Made by a program: the position numbers and the translations under genes
Shown here: one piece after another, positions 37,230 to 49,400 of the stretch
How positions within the stretch are numbered: the stretch's first letter is position 1
Layout of the letters: the number at the start of each line of letters is the position of its first letter
Notes under the pieces: model-generated
Seen by the model: the letters and a program-made list of their open reading frames with translations, nothing else
What the model was told of the DNA's origin: nothing
Database searches by the model: none
Origin: Loxodes magnus
Lineage: Eukaryota > Ciliophora > Karyorelictea > Loxodida > Loxodidae
Assembly (NCBI GenBank): GCA_946699065.1
Contig: CAMPDV010000220.1
Coordinates: 1 to 64,000 of the forward strand
DNA length: 64,000 nt
Direction of reading: 5' to 3'

Positions 37230-37940
37230 TCAATTTGAAAATTTTTATTCAGTAGATACCTCAATTTTTTCTTTGTTTTCTCGTAGTTGTAGCATAAGAA
37301 TTGTATCAGCATCACTTCCATAAAGTTCTTCATTACATGCATAGGGAAATTAACCATCTTTTGATTTAAAATTTTTGTATATTTATTTTCCTTTTTCTTG
37401 AAATCCTAGTTTTTTAGCTATATGAGTACTAACTGGAGAAGTACATTCAATAAAAGCTTCTTTAAAACCTCTTAGAGGAGCTTTTTATATTGCTATCTCA
37501 ATCATTCGTTATGCTAGACCTTAAGCTCTATAATTGGAATCTGTTACTACGAAAAAAATGTGTAAATAATTGCCTTCAAAAGGTTAAATTATTTTTTCAG
37601 AAAATAGCTTTTATTTTTACTGTTCAAGTATCTCATCATAAGCCTCACTTTTTTCAGTAGGCTCTGGGTGGAAAGGATCAAGCAAATCTTTACTAAGCAT
37701 TGCCCCTACTATTTTTCCATTATAAATTGAAACTATCTACAGTTCAAGGAGATTTTTAAAGCTAGGAAAGAGTGGCATTAGAAGCCCATTATAAATTTCG
37801 TCATATTACAAATTTAAACTCTGAGCTAAGCATTCACTCTCAACTAAATTTTTACTTACCAACTAAATTGCTTAATCTAACTCATATTCGTTCTAAACTG
37901 ATCTTATTTCAACGAATTCTGAAAAATTAGAAGTTTTCAT
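37230..37940 (-). CDS. GNAT-family N-acetyltransferase (arylalkylamine-type)
   Basis: The frame runs from ATG 37940 (MKTSNFSEFVEIRSVQNEYE) to TGA at 37230-37232, 236 codons, a normal length for this family. The acetyl-CoA-binding motif A is clear: FFVVTDSNYRAQGLAQRMIE fits V-x-x-x-(R/Q)-x-x-G-x-A with Arg-Ala-Gln-Gly-Leu-Ala. It is preceded by a beta-strand region (SIYNGKIVGAMLSKDL). Downstream, STHIAKKLGFQEKGKQIYKN is the typical C-terminal 'A-x-k-l-G-F' strand. The sequence resembles soluble arylalkylamine/dopamine N-acetyltransferases, so an amine acceptor is likely, but GNAT substrates cannot be read from sequence. Gln codons TAA/TAG occur throughout. No internal TGA is needed, which makes the terminal TGA a credible stop. 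Confidence 0.8.
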
Positions 37941-37949
37941 GTTGACTGA

Positions 37950-40900
37950 ATTTAATTATATTTACCTAAATTAAACAAAATTAAAAACAAATAGAAGACA
38001 ACTTAAAACTGAATTAAATTATAATAAATAAATTAAAAACAGCTAAAAGATGTTTAAGTTTAATTAAAATAATAATAGTAGGAAATAGATTTGAATATCT
38101 TATGTGAAAATTATATTTTAATATTTATCTTTTTGGAATAAAAATAAAAGAAAAGGAAATTAAGCTTTTATAGATAAATTTTAGTTATAGATAAAAATAT
38201 TATAATAGTACTATATTAATTCTTTCATTTTATGATTATTACTTTATAGAACATTTTAATTTTTCCTTTGATTTCTTTAGAAAAATTAAAATTCTACTTT
38301 CATAATTTTTGCAGATATTAAAAAGAAAGAGAAGATCAAAGAGAGCTAGAGTTTCTTAGTAGATAAATATTATTATCTTCTAAACTATTTTTTCATTTAT
38401 CTTTACTAAACTGTTCTCAATTAAACCAAATTGAATCTTGCAAATCGGCAAAGTAGGAGGAAAACTTTGAAAAATAAATTTAAAGATATTTCTATTTAAA
38501 ATTTAGAGAGTTATTGAAAAATATGAACTGATTTTACGTTATTATTATTTAATATTTTTAAATTAAATAGGATTTTATATTTACTATACATTTTAAGCTT
38601 ATTTTATTATTATGAAAATTTAATAAATTTACACTTGGAAATATTTATTTATTTATTTAAATAAAAAATTAAATTTATATAGAAAGTTTAAATTTAAAAA
38701 TTCGTAAAAATTGCTTTTATCTAAAATAATATTAGAATGTATATAGATTTGGATTTGACAAGAATAAATAAATTTATTTGTCTAAAATATAAAAAAATTA
38801 TTTTAAGTAAATTAGAAGGAATCATTAATAAATCCTTTAGAAATTCATCATGGGAAAATAAAATATATTGGAAAATATTGGAATAATTAGTATATCATAA
38901 TTATAGTTTATTATGAAACTAAAAGATAGCAAAATATATAAAAATAAATAATTAACTAATAATAATTATTTTTATATTTATAATAAGATATTTAAATAAT
39001 TATTTAATTGTAAAATAATTCAACTTAAAAAATTGACTTAAATCTTATTAAATTAAACAAAAATAGTAATATGAAATGAGGGAATTCTTAAAAATAAAAA
39101 ATTATAAAAAGGCTACGAAATTTTATGGAAATAAATTTATAATATCAATTTTTTTAATTACGTTATCTATAAAATTTAAAGAAAATTTATAAAAAAAAGA
39201 AGTAAATTTGATTTTTAATTTTTTGAAGAACAAAAAAGATTAAAATTAAAAAAGATTAAAGATTTATTAATATTGATTTTAATAGTTAAAACTTGAAAAA
39301 AAAATTAATAGAAGAGGCAAGAAACAAACTATGTAATTTAGTATAACTTTTAATTACTATCACTCATACTAAAAATTCTTAATTTATATTTAGTTTATAT
39401 TATGAATATTTATGCATAAATTAAAAATAAAATACACCTGGTTTGAAGAATCAGATTTATTAAAAAGATATTTTTAAAATCTATATACACGAAATCAGAT
39501 ATAAAATTATCAGAGCCTATTGAAATGGAAATTTTTTTTTAAATAAAATAACAATTAAAAAAAATCAAGCTAAATAAAAATATTTGGAAAAAGAAATATA
39601 ATAGTTTAAGATAGTTTAAATAAATCTTTATTATAAGATATTGAAGAAAATAAGGCAATAAATAAGTATAAAATTTGAAAATGATATTGTTTCGAATTAT
39701 GAATATCATACTGTATAATTAAAAATTTCTATAAATAACAAAGAAATTTAATTTAGAGAATTTTATCTTTAAACGCATAGAAAGCAAACATTTACTTCTA
39801 TTGTAAAATTTAATGATATTTTAAAATTTTAATAAAAAATATAAAAATATAGAAAAAATTAAAAAATAATTTATTTAGAAAATAAGAATACATTTTTAAA
39901 TTAAGATAGTTTAATTATTTATTTTTATCACGAAAATTTACTAAAAATAAAGTTAATTTAATAATTTTTTTAGATATTTTAAGTAAATGAAAAGAAATCT
40001 GATTTTCTAAATTTTTATTTTATAAAATAATAAAAAATAAAATAATTATAAAATCAATGTAAATTTTTTAAATCTTTTATATTTAAAAAAATAAGTTAAA
40101 TTATGAAAGAATATAAAATTTAAGTTGAAATCTACTTGTTTCTATGATTTTTGTAGAGATAATTAAAAAATGATTAGTAAAATAAATAATGAAAAAAGAT
40201 AGATAATTTATAAATTTATCTTATGTTAGATTAAAACAGTATTGCTTTTACCAAAACAAAAAATTCTGTCAAACCAAACCTTATTTATTTCTTAAGAATT
40301 AATTAATTAAAAGATAAGGTATTAAGCTAAATTCGTTAAATAAACTAAAAAATTTTAGGAGTTAACTATGTAGTGAAAAAATTCCACTAAAATTATATAG
40401 AAAATAAAAAATAATGCATGAGTGTATGTATAAGATAAAAATTTAACTGAAGATTTTAAAGAAATAAATGATTTTAAAAATTAAGTTGATCAAATAATCC
40501 ATTTTTTGATATTTTTAAACAAATTTTATTAAGATAATCAAAGTTTTTTATTTAATTCAAGATAAATTTAACATTAAAAAGATTCAAAAGTCGCATTAAT
40601 GAAAATAATAGAAAAATGTTTGAAATTGTTGTAAAAATCTGAATGGCTTGCAAATCATTTAAAAAATTACGACAATAAGACATATTATAGTTAATTTGAC
40701 TATTAATTTTTCTATAAATTATTAAAAAATAAACGATTAAAAAGCCAAGGGATGCATATAAAAATTAAAATATTAGATGAAAATTTCGTAATTAATATAA
40801 AATTGATAAAAAAGTACAAATTTAAAATATTATTCTGATAAAATTTAATTTAATTTAAACTTTAATTAATTTATTATATTAAAAATTTTAATTTTTATAC

Positions 40901-42000
40901 AATAATAAAATATAAAAATTATTTTAAATACACAAAATTTAAAGAATTAAAAAAATAAATTACCAATTAATTTTTTCTTTCACTGAGTTTAAAACAGTTC
41001 TAGAAATCAATTTAAAATCAAAATGGATTCATTATCTTTTTCACGTGGATAGTTATTCAGTAAATTAAATAAAAATAAAAGCAATAACCAAAATAATGTA
41101 ATTATTTAAAATTTACTTTATTATATCTATTAGATTATTATATTATAATATTATAAAGTATTTATATTTCTAAAAATTTAAAACTTAAATTTCGCAAAAT
41201 ATTATGATCAATTTTGTAAATTCCTAGTTCTTAAAATAAATATTTATTATATAAAATAAATTCTAACAAAAAGCATGCATTAAAAAATGATTAAAAATAT
41301 TTAGGTAAAAAGATTAAAATAGTATAAGAAAAGTCTTTTTAGTTTCATCTATTTAAATATCATCTAACTTTTAAAATAAAAAAATCTTGATCATTTTTAA
41401 AATAGCAAAAAAAATTAAATTAATTTAGCCTGTTAAAAAAATAGAAATAATTGAAATAAAAAATATCAAAAAAAGCAAGAATAATTATAATTAAAACTCT
41501 TAAATATCAAATATCAAAAATAACTATCTTTTCAAGGGATTAAAAAAAAGTATATATATATACAAAAACATATAAAGCCAGAAAATAAATAAAATATCTA
41601 AAAATGTTATTTTACTCAAAATAAAAAAGTTAATATAATTCTAAAATTATATACAAATTAAAAATAAATCAGAAGTCTTTGATTTATAAAAAAAATAAAA
41701 TTAATTCATAAATGAAAAAAAAATTAACTTAAATATTTAGAAATATTTAAAAAAAATGCGTAAAAAATTCAATTAAAGAAACTAAAGAAGATTACTAAAA
41801 TAAATGTAAAAAAAAAGAAAAAAAAACATGAAATGTTCATAAATAAATGTTATATAAAATGCTTAATAAAAAAAATAGTAAAAAAATATATAAAAATCAA
41901 AAATAAAAAAAAAAACAGAAAAAAAATATAAAGGAAATAAAAGAATCAATGAAAAAAAATTTGAAAGATAAAATCTTAAACGATAAAATTAAAAAAAATA
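37950..42000. other. Extremely AT-rich gene desert
   Basis: From about 38500 to 41950 the sequence is nearly all A and T, dominated by A-runs, AAATTA and ATAAAA motifs. C and G often appear only once or twice per 20 bases. Codon structure is absent on both strands. The base composition is clearly more extreme than other intergenic stretches. No tandem unit longer than a few bases is evident. It could be a replication origin, chromatin boundary, centromere-like or germline-restricted sequence; nothing distinguishes these. Confidence 0.7.
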
Positions 42001-42713
42001 GTAAATACAAAGATCGTAAAATTCTTGAAAGAATATGCTCATTTTTAGGAAGGATATGAGTATTTAGTAGACAATGATTGTATTTAATGAAATGATGAGA
42101 ATATTGGAGAAGATGAAGAACCTGAAATGTGTAATGATGGAATAACAGCAGTAAATAATGTAGACCTTAGAAAGTGAAGAATAAATGATGATTTTGAAAT
42201 TCATTACAATAAAGATATATTTTCTTTGGCTTAAGAAAGCGATAAATTCGATTTTAGTGAAGTAATCAAGTAGAAGACCTGAAAAGTAAAGTTTTATAAG
42301 CTGGAATTGTAGTAAAAATAAACATCAATAGAGGTTCTTGGTATACACCTGATTATTGGAGTTTAGGGAATTCATCTACAACATGCATTTATAAAAATAA
42401 TGCAAATAATGATTTAGGAACGTTATGATAGTAAACAGTAGAAAGATTCGTTGTTTGTACAGGATATCATACTACGGATTCGATTGATTATCTACATTGC
42501 TAAGATCCAGGTAATTGGAATCGTGCTCCTTATACAGATTAGTTTGGATATTTGGATAAACGTACGAATCCTATCTACTTCACTTAAACAAAGAAAGATT
42601 TTTATTAAGGAGGTTTTTTCTGGTTAAAACTGGAGTATACAGATTATATATAGGCATGGTATTACTTGACTGTAGATGTTTATGATGGTTTTTTATGGCA
42701 CAGCTGGAGTTGA
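42001..42713 (+). CDS. Unknown soluble protein, aromatic-rich C-terminal domain
   Basis: Protein-like translation starts near 42001 (KIVKFLKEYAHFQEGYEYLV) and includes an acidic stretch (NIGEDEEPEMCNDGI). Near 42265 the good frame shifts by one base, then reads VEDLKSKVLQAGIVVKININ, RGSWYTPDYWSLGNSSTTC, ERFVVCTGYHTTDSIDYLHC and a Trp/Tyr-rich end (EYTDYIQAWYYLTVDVYDG). It ends at TGA 42711-42713. The paired cysteines and Asn-rich loops suggest a secreted or lumenal domain of the lectin/beta-sandwich kind, but no family is recognised. The shift may be a small intron or an indel. No clear ATG is in frame upstream, where A-runs could hide a length error. Confidence 0.5.
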
Positions 42714-42859
42714 ATGGATTCTTTTAATTAATTTTTTTGCTAATATATTTTTGTTTAATATCATAAATATCTATAAAAAGTATCTAAAAAGATACCAAAA
42801 AAGTATATTTAAAGTAATAATTTATAGAAAGTTATAAATGATTTACATAAGTAGTTGCA

Positions 42860-43366
42860 ATGTGTTTAGTAATGTGCTTTGGAATATTTAGAGAAGATGG
42901 TTTCACTATAAGTCAATGCAATAACAATAAGAAGCATTGTTTTGGAAGTGAATGTTGTGGTAATAATGGATGATGCGATTGACTGTAATGTCAGAATATA
43001 TATGGAATGGCAGAGTATGATAAAAACAATGGAGAAAATCCTATGATATCTGAGTGTTGATATTATTCAAATTAGAGTTCCATTGCACATGCTTTTGCTA
43101 CTTTAATAAATTATAAAACTCAATATACTTTAAGTGTTAACTAAGTATCTTCTAATATAAATTCTTATGTTAGTCCATAGTAAATTTTAGCACGCTTCAT
43201 GCATGTTCCTGAAGTAACCAATTAATATTGTTCCGATCCATCTAACTTATTCGACTATGATAAATCTTATGGAGATTATATTTATTGCAAATTTCTAGCT
43301 GTCCAATAGTTCATAAAGTTTCTTTTAATGAAGAAGCTGCTCATTAAAACTATTCTTAAATTTTGA
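42860..43366 (+). CDS. Small cysteine-rich protein, probably secreted or membrane-anchored
   Basis: ATG 42860 to TGA 43364-43366 gives 168 codons. A short hydrophobic start (MCLVMCFGIF) is followed by a cysteine-dense segment (SQCNNNKKHCFGSECCGNNG, then WCDWLQCQNIYG, both Trp from TGA). A more ordinary domain then includes SSIAHAFATLINYKTQYTLS and ILARFMHVPEVTNQYCSDP. The function is unknown. It follows the gene at 42001-42713 by 146 bases on the same strand, and the two could be parts of one spliced gene. Its last 20-30 codons overlap the region where a minus-strand LINE relic begins, so its end is uncertain. Confidence 0.5.
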
Positions 43367-43399
43367 ATCAAATATTCCTGTCTTCTTGAATAAGATTCA

Positions 43400-44150
43400 A
43401 ATAAGAATTAGTAGTTAAGATATTAGCAATTCATCGGTAAACGTTCATACTTCTAGCGAGAATTTTAGGTAAGTTAGGCTTGTCTTTTCTGGATTTGTCC
43501 TTTCTTCCCCTTGTTGGCATCTAGTGCTAGTTAAATTAATTCAAAGGTTACTTCGCCTTTTGCATAGAAGTACACTTCACCAACTATTGTACTTTCATTT
43601 TAATTTTATAGTAAGTTCTATATCCACAAATTTATTTTGGAATGAAGATTTAAGATTTTCGTGTTTCTTTAATAGAAAATATATCAAATTTATGTTATAG
43701 AGTAAACTGTTTAATACCAAATTTTTTAGCTTAAATTGAATTCATATTAGAGTAAGCTTACTGTAAAATATTGACCCTCCTTTATATCCTGGATCATAAT
43801 TACAGAGAACTTTCTGGCCTCTGTTAATTTAATATGTAACAAGCTAGGTGCTTAACATAAGAATTCCTATAGTATAAAATAATAAATAAAATAACTGTAT
43901 AATATTCTTCAGCTAGGTTTCTGTCTATTTTGATTTAAGCACAATTTCCATCACATGAATCTCAATTTATTCGTTGAGTAAAATGAGGAATCTGGCTTCT
44001 ATATCCGTAAAGAGATCCAATTCTTAGCACTTTTTTTATCTTAATAATAAATGAATTTGGCTACTTTAGAAACTGTATTTCTTTATTTAATTATCAATAT
44101 TATCTTTTAAAGATAATTATCTTGCTATATTTAATTAGGTATTTCTTAGT
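43400..44150 (-). mobile_element. LINE relic related to the element at 57-63.5 kb
   Basis: The minus strand reads KFDIFSIKETRKSQIFIPKQ then ICGYRTYYK. This matches the endonuclease start of the full LINE (LDIFSINET..., INGYRTYFK). Upstream QKVLCNYDPGYKGGSIF matches EKILCIYEPGIKGGVL, and SCDGNCAQIKIDRNLAEEYY matches TCDGNEINIKIDNKLSEKYD. The relic thus covers the pre-endonuclease domain and the first part of the endonuclease only, with frame changes and with the reverse transcriptase missing. It shows that this LINE family is old in the genome as well as recently active. Confidence 0.7.
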
Positions 44151-44498
44151 TTAATTATGCTTCTTTCCAATTGCTTTTCTAATCTTTTTTTATTCTGCAT
44201 TACTTTAGGAGAGAGTAGAAACTTAATATCCTTTTGTAAAAAAATTTAGAAGTATCTACTAAATAAATTATTTATAGCATTTAAGTTAATTTATCTATAT
44301 TCTGAGTAGATGTGCTTCATTTTAAAATTTTCTAAAATTATTTCCTCAAAATTTCAAAATTTCAATCTTGTTGTTCTGATATCTTTGTAGCAACATGAAG
44401 TTTTATTTAATTTTCGCATTCTTAATCTTTTAATAAAGGATAAAAAGGAATAAGAAAAACTAAAATTTCGTAAATAAAATAGATAATATAATTTTAAT

Positions 44499-46300
44499 AT
44501 GCAATTGCTAGGTTTAGAAGATGATATCAGAGTAAGAATCTTTCTTTAAGTATCTATCATATACTTTATAGCATTAATGATAGTTAAGGTAGAAATTTTA
44601 AATTAATTTTATAAACATCTACTAATATTAATTTTATTACGCTTGTTACAGTCCTTTCTTTTAATAGACCTTTCAAAGTAATTAGCAAGCTTTATTTATT
44701 TATATTATTGAGCAAGAAGTTCAATAAACAACTTAATTAAAATTGGATAAAATAGTGGAATAATAATAAATTTAGTTAAAGCTGAAAAAATTTAACTAAG
44801 GCATTTTAAAGCCACATTAGTTAATGTAAGGTTATAAAATAAAGATAAGACTTGCCTATTTTAATTTAGTAGCAGTTCAAAATATATTTAAATTGATGCT
44901 TTCTCATCAAGCATTTGATTAATTTTGTACTTTTGAAATAAATTTTATATTTGTTAAAGTATTTATTAAGATACCTAGTGGTTAATAATTTCTCTTAAAA
45001 TTTCTTTAAATTAGCTATATTTATAAAAGTTATGCATTTAATCCATACATTATTTAATATCCTTAATTAACTATAATTGGTACTTTACTTTATTTTATAT
45101 TAAATGAATGATGCTAAGTAGACTAGCAAAGTATATCTATTTTGTTTTCTTTATTCTACTAAAATATTGAAAAAATGTAATTAATATAAGAAATAATATA
45201 GCATTTGATTTAATCAATTAGCTTAGATTTATTATTAAAAATAGCTATTATTATAGCTTTTATATCTATACTTAGACATTCATTCATATAATTCACTTTA
45301 ATATTAATTATAGTAGTAAAATGCATATGCAGCTTGAAGCTAATCATTTATAAATAATCTTATTTTATTCGCTAATCTACTAAGAATATAGTAAACTAAT
45401 TTTAGTTTTGGTATTGCTAATACTTTAAATTACTGAAGATATGTTTGAGTTACATAACCATATATAACATTATGACTAGTCGAAACAACAAAACCAAGTA
45501 GCACTGTAAACAAGTGCTAGAGTCTTGATTCTCTCAATAAATTTTAGTTTTAAATTTTAAAAGAATGAGAACATAAATATTTTTAAGGATCTAATTAGAT
45601 GCTTAAACTCTATAAAAGAGAAAAGACTAAATAAATTTATTTGTATCAGTGATATAAGTTTCTTCTATAGAACTTTTACTTATAAAATCTATTTTAAAAT
45701 CACAATCATTATCTTATGAAACATTATAGTTTTATAAAGAAGTAGTTTAGATATTTTTTATTATAATCAGAATGGGTAGTTACTTAGAATTATAGGATTA
45801 ATCTAATATCTATTTAAATAGCTAGACTACTACCAAAGCCATTATAGAGATTATAGATACAGCTATAGAAGATTTATTTATTAACAATTTTAGTTTTTAA
45901 TTAAGTTTAGATTCATAATGTAGAAATTATTAGAATGGTAATTTAATTTTAAAAAGCTTTTTAAATCACTAGATACTTGTAAAGAGTCAAATGTAAATAT
46001 TAATAATAATAGACTTAAATTAGTGTAAATTAATAATTATATGAAGCTTATATTAATAAAATAACTAAATCTTTATTTTAAAGTCTAGACAGAAACTAAT
46101 GGATATTTTAATTTAAATGTATTAGAAATATTATGGATATAAGATCGTCCATTTTATAAGCAAACTTGGGTGAATAAGTTTAGCAAATGATTTAAGATTT
46201 TTATTTAGTCCTTATTTTGCTTTGCTTATTTCCTTAAAGATTCTTTCCTAAAAATATTAAATTATTATATTTTAAAATCCTATAATAAGTTCTTTCATTT
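44499..46300 (+). CDS. Multi-pass sensor-like protein with a histidine-kinase-like helical segment
   Basis: ATG 44499 (MQLLGLEDDIRVRIFLQ) opens a frame that stays protein-like to about 45700. The first ~330 residues are mostly membrane helices (IIYFIALMIV, LLILILLRLL, YIYFVFFILLKYW). Then comes HNHIQHYDQSKQQNQVALQ and TSARVLILSINFSFKFQKNE, which resembles the paired dimerisation helices before the catalytic part of ciliate hybrid histidine kinases (A-x-x-x-L-L-x-L-I-N-x-x-x-x-F). The usual His-Glu box is not visible and no ATP-binding G boxes were found. After 45720 the good frame changes (MGSYLELQDQSNIYLNSQTT, then FNLNVLEILWIQDRPFYKQT). The kinase relation is a weak guess. Confidence 0.4.
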
Positions 46301-46499
46301 TAAATTTGAAAATAAGTTTGATTATATGAATTTTATTTGAAGTGAATTATTAGATCAAAAATAAGACACTTAAGATTTTGCTATGAAATTTAGGGTAAAT
46401 ATAATCTTCTAAAAAATGCTGCCTATAAATGTATGCATATTAGAGATAAATAATCAAAAAGTTAAAATATAATTAATTTTATTTTTGTTTAGGAAATTT

Positions 46500-49400
46500 T
46501 CTCTCAGGTAAATTGAAACTAATTTCACAATTCGGTTAGGTGCTTTTATCCATTTACTACTATTGGTTATTTGGTTCTTCTTACTAAGAGTTATCTTCAC
46601 TGTTTATCTAACTTTCTTTCTCATTTCTAAATGGTTTAAGATTTCCTCTCTCTAACTTGACAATATCCCAATTTTCTATTATGAAAATTTATCGCTTTAT
46701 AGTGATGATTTTTATTCATTTTCTAACTTAATTCATTTCTCATTTTTCTGTTCTTCAATTTTATCATTTCCTGACTAGGTATTTTTATCTTTCTCTTCCT
46801 TGTAAAAGCTTACACTTTCCAATCTTAAATAGTCCTTATTATCAAATATATAATTTTACTCTTAGGCAATTTATTTGCTTTTCTAGAAAAATTTCTAATT
46901 TTCTTACTGGTGATATCAATATCTTCTATCTATGCTGGTTTCTCACTTTAAGCTTCAAAACTGTAATTTAATTGAAATAGAGGATTATTATCTTTTTCCA
47001 ACTGAAGGATATTCCTCTCTCCTTATTAGTTTATTTCTTATTTCTAATTTAAACAAATTTATCACTTTCTATCTACAAAAATTCCATACTTCCAGTTTCG
47101 CTTAATTTTTCGACTTAAGATTCTACATTTATATCATTTTAAATCTAAGGTGCTATTTAATTTTCTAACTAGAGACTACTCAAGTTCTCTAACTAACTAA
47201 ACTTTTCGCTTTCGAACGAAATAAAATTATCGCTTTCTATCTAAAGAAATTCCATACTATTTAATACTGCTAATTTTTCAGTTTAAATCTTATTTATTAT
47301 AAGCTTTATTTCTATAATATTTTTTGTATCTTACAACTACATAAATTTCTTAAGTTTTAATACTGGAAATTTCTCATTCTGCTACTTGACAATATCTTCT
47401 ACTTCAGCTTTTTAATTTTCTTATTGTTTTTCTTAGATAATCTTTTCTTTAGATTAGAAAAGTATCTCTTCTTTATTATTTGAGTCTTCTAAATTATTAT
47501 CACCTATTTAAGCTCTAAAAGTCTCGCTATTAATGATATCTAAGGCTGTTTAGTTCAATTAATTTTAGGATATTTGCTCTAACCTTTTCATATCTTTCTC
47601 ATCTTACTTACATTCTTAAAATTCTTCTCTTTTTTCTCCTCTAACTTTTATTTTTCTTAGCTTGAGATAAATATAAAAGTTATAGAGAATAATAGATAAG
47701 GCAAGTAGATAGTTTCCAATTACAATAAGGAAAGTAAATAAAACTACGATAAAAGCAAAGTCCTCACATTTATCTAGATCTTGATTGATGTAGATAGAAT
47801 GCTGTAAGAATAAGAAGAAAATTAAAATTTCATTTATTATTAGGACTGTTAATTCAAGCCTATCCTTAAATGGTCTAAATTTGCATAAATACAAGATATG
47901 GCTGAATGAAATTATGCAACTAAGAGATATTTAAAGTTCTGGTTGCTCTTGTCCAAAAATAATGACGAAGGACTGTAATATTCTCCTAAATAAGAAGACA
48001 CTATAAAACTATATGCAGTACTAATTATCTGACTCCTTTAGCTCACTTAGCAGGCTTCTATAATTTTGCTTGATTTATGCATGGAAAAATTTATTACATT
48101 CGAGATCAACCAAGACTTGGTTAATGATAAAGACTACTAGAACTTTCTAAGCTTAAATAAATTAGACATTAGAAAGCTAGCATCAGTAACTAAATTAGCA
48201 AACTTACTAGAATAATATACGAAAATACACTATTAAAACCAACCCAGGAATCATCAGCACGGGTGAATCTAATTTAAATTAATGCATAAGTCATAGTTCC
48301 TAAAGACATATTTAAGATAAGTATAATGAAGGTGGAGTATTTATAATTTATGTAGACTTATTGCATATATTACTTGAATCGAAATTTCCAATCTTTAGCT
48401 AATTAAATAAATAAAAATAAGAAACTACAAATCAGGAAGTTAAGAATTTCTATCAGCCCATTTGATAAGAATGTTGCGGATTTAATTTTTCTTTAGAATC
48501 GTAAGTTGTATCAAATGTTTCTTTATGACTTTTAGTTAGAGTTTAGATCTAGACTAATAGCATCGAGGGTCAATTACTGAAAATCTTAATTAACTAGATA
48601 TAAGGCTTGGAATATTTTCGGCATCATAATTGAAACCATGCCTGTGCAGACAATCATTTCGTCTAGATAATAACCAATCCAGAGTTATCAACAGGTAGAG
48701 GATGAGCCAGAACTTGCAATTAAAGTAATCATTCCAGCTGAAATAGTTATGGGAATAATAGCCGAATGAGAGTTTTAAATAAAATAGGCTAATTGTACTT
48801 CATAATTTGTTAAATTCAAGTCTTTAATAGATTTTGGAGGTACTACTTAAGAGCTCTCTTCGCTTTCTTCTATCGTACTTAGATTTTATATGCATGATTT
48901 GAATTAAGGAAAATACACATAATCATTAGAACACTTTTTGCATTTAAAGTCTTCTTTATAACATTTTTAACAAAATGGGATAATTTAGTTGCGTAGTTTA
49001 CATATCCTTCTCCAGCATAATCTTGATAAGCTACTGGTCATTTAAGAAAGCATTTACTAGCTGATTCTAATAGTTTATAGGGTTTCTTACATTTGGTGCA
49101 AACATTATTAGAACACTCTTCACAATTAAGAAAAAAGGGAAGAACAAACTACGCTTTTATTATTCTCTAAGTAGAACTTATTTTCACATAATTTGCATTC
49201 TGTTCCTTGATCGCTACATTCTTCACAATTTATGATATTCTATCTGCATTCTACACATTTATCTTTAACTAAGAATGTAATTTTAAGACATTTTTCTAGG
49301 CATTAATTTCTAAATAGAATTAGAGGAGTTTCACATTTAATACAGCTTTCAGACTCACATTCAAGACAGTTAGGAAATATTTAACTACACTGAACACATT

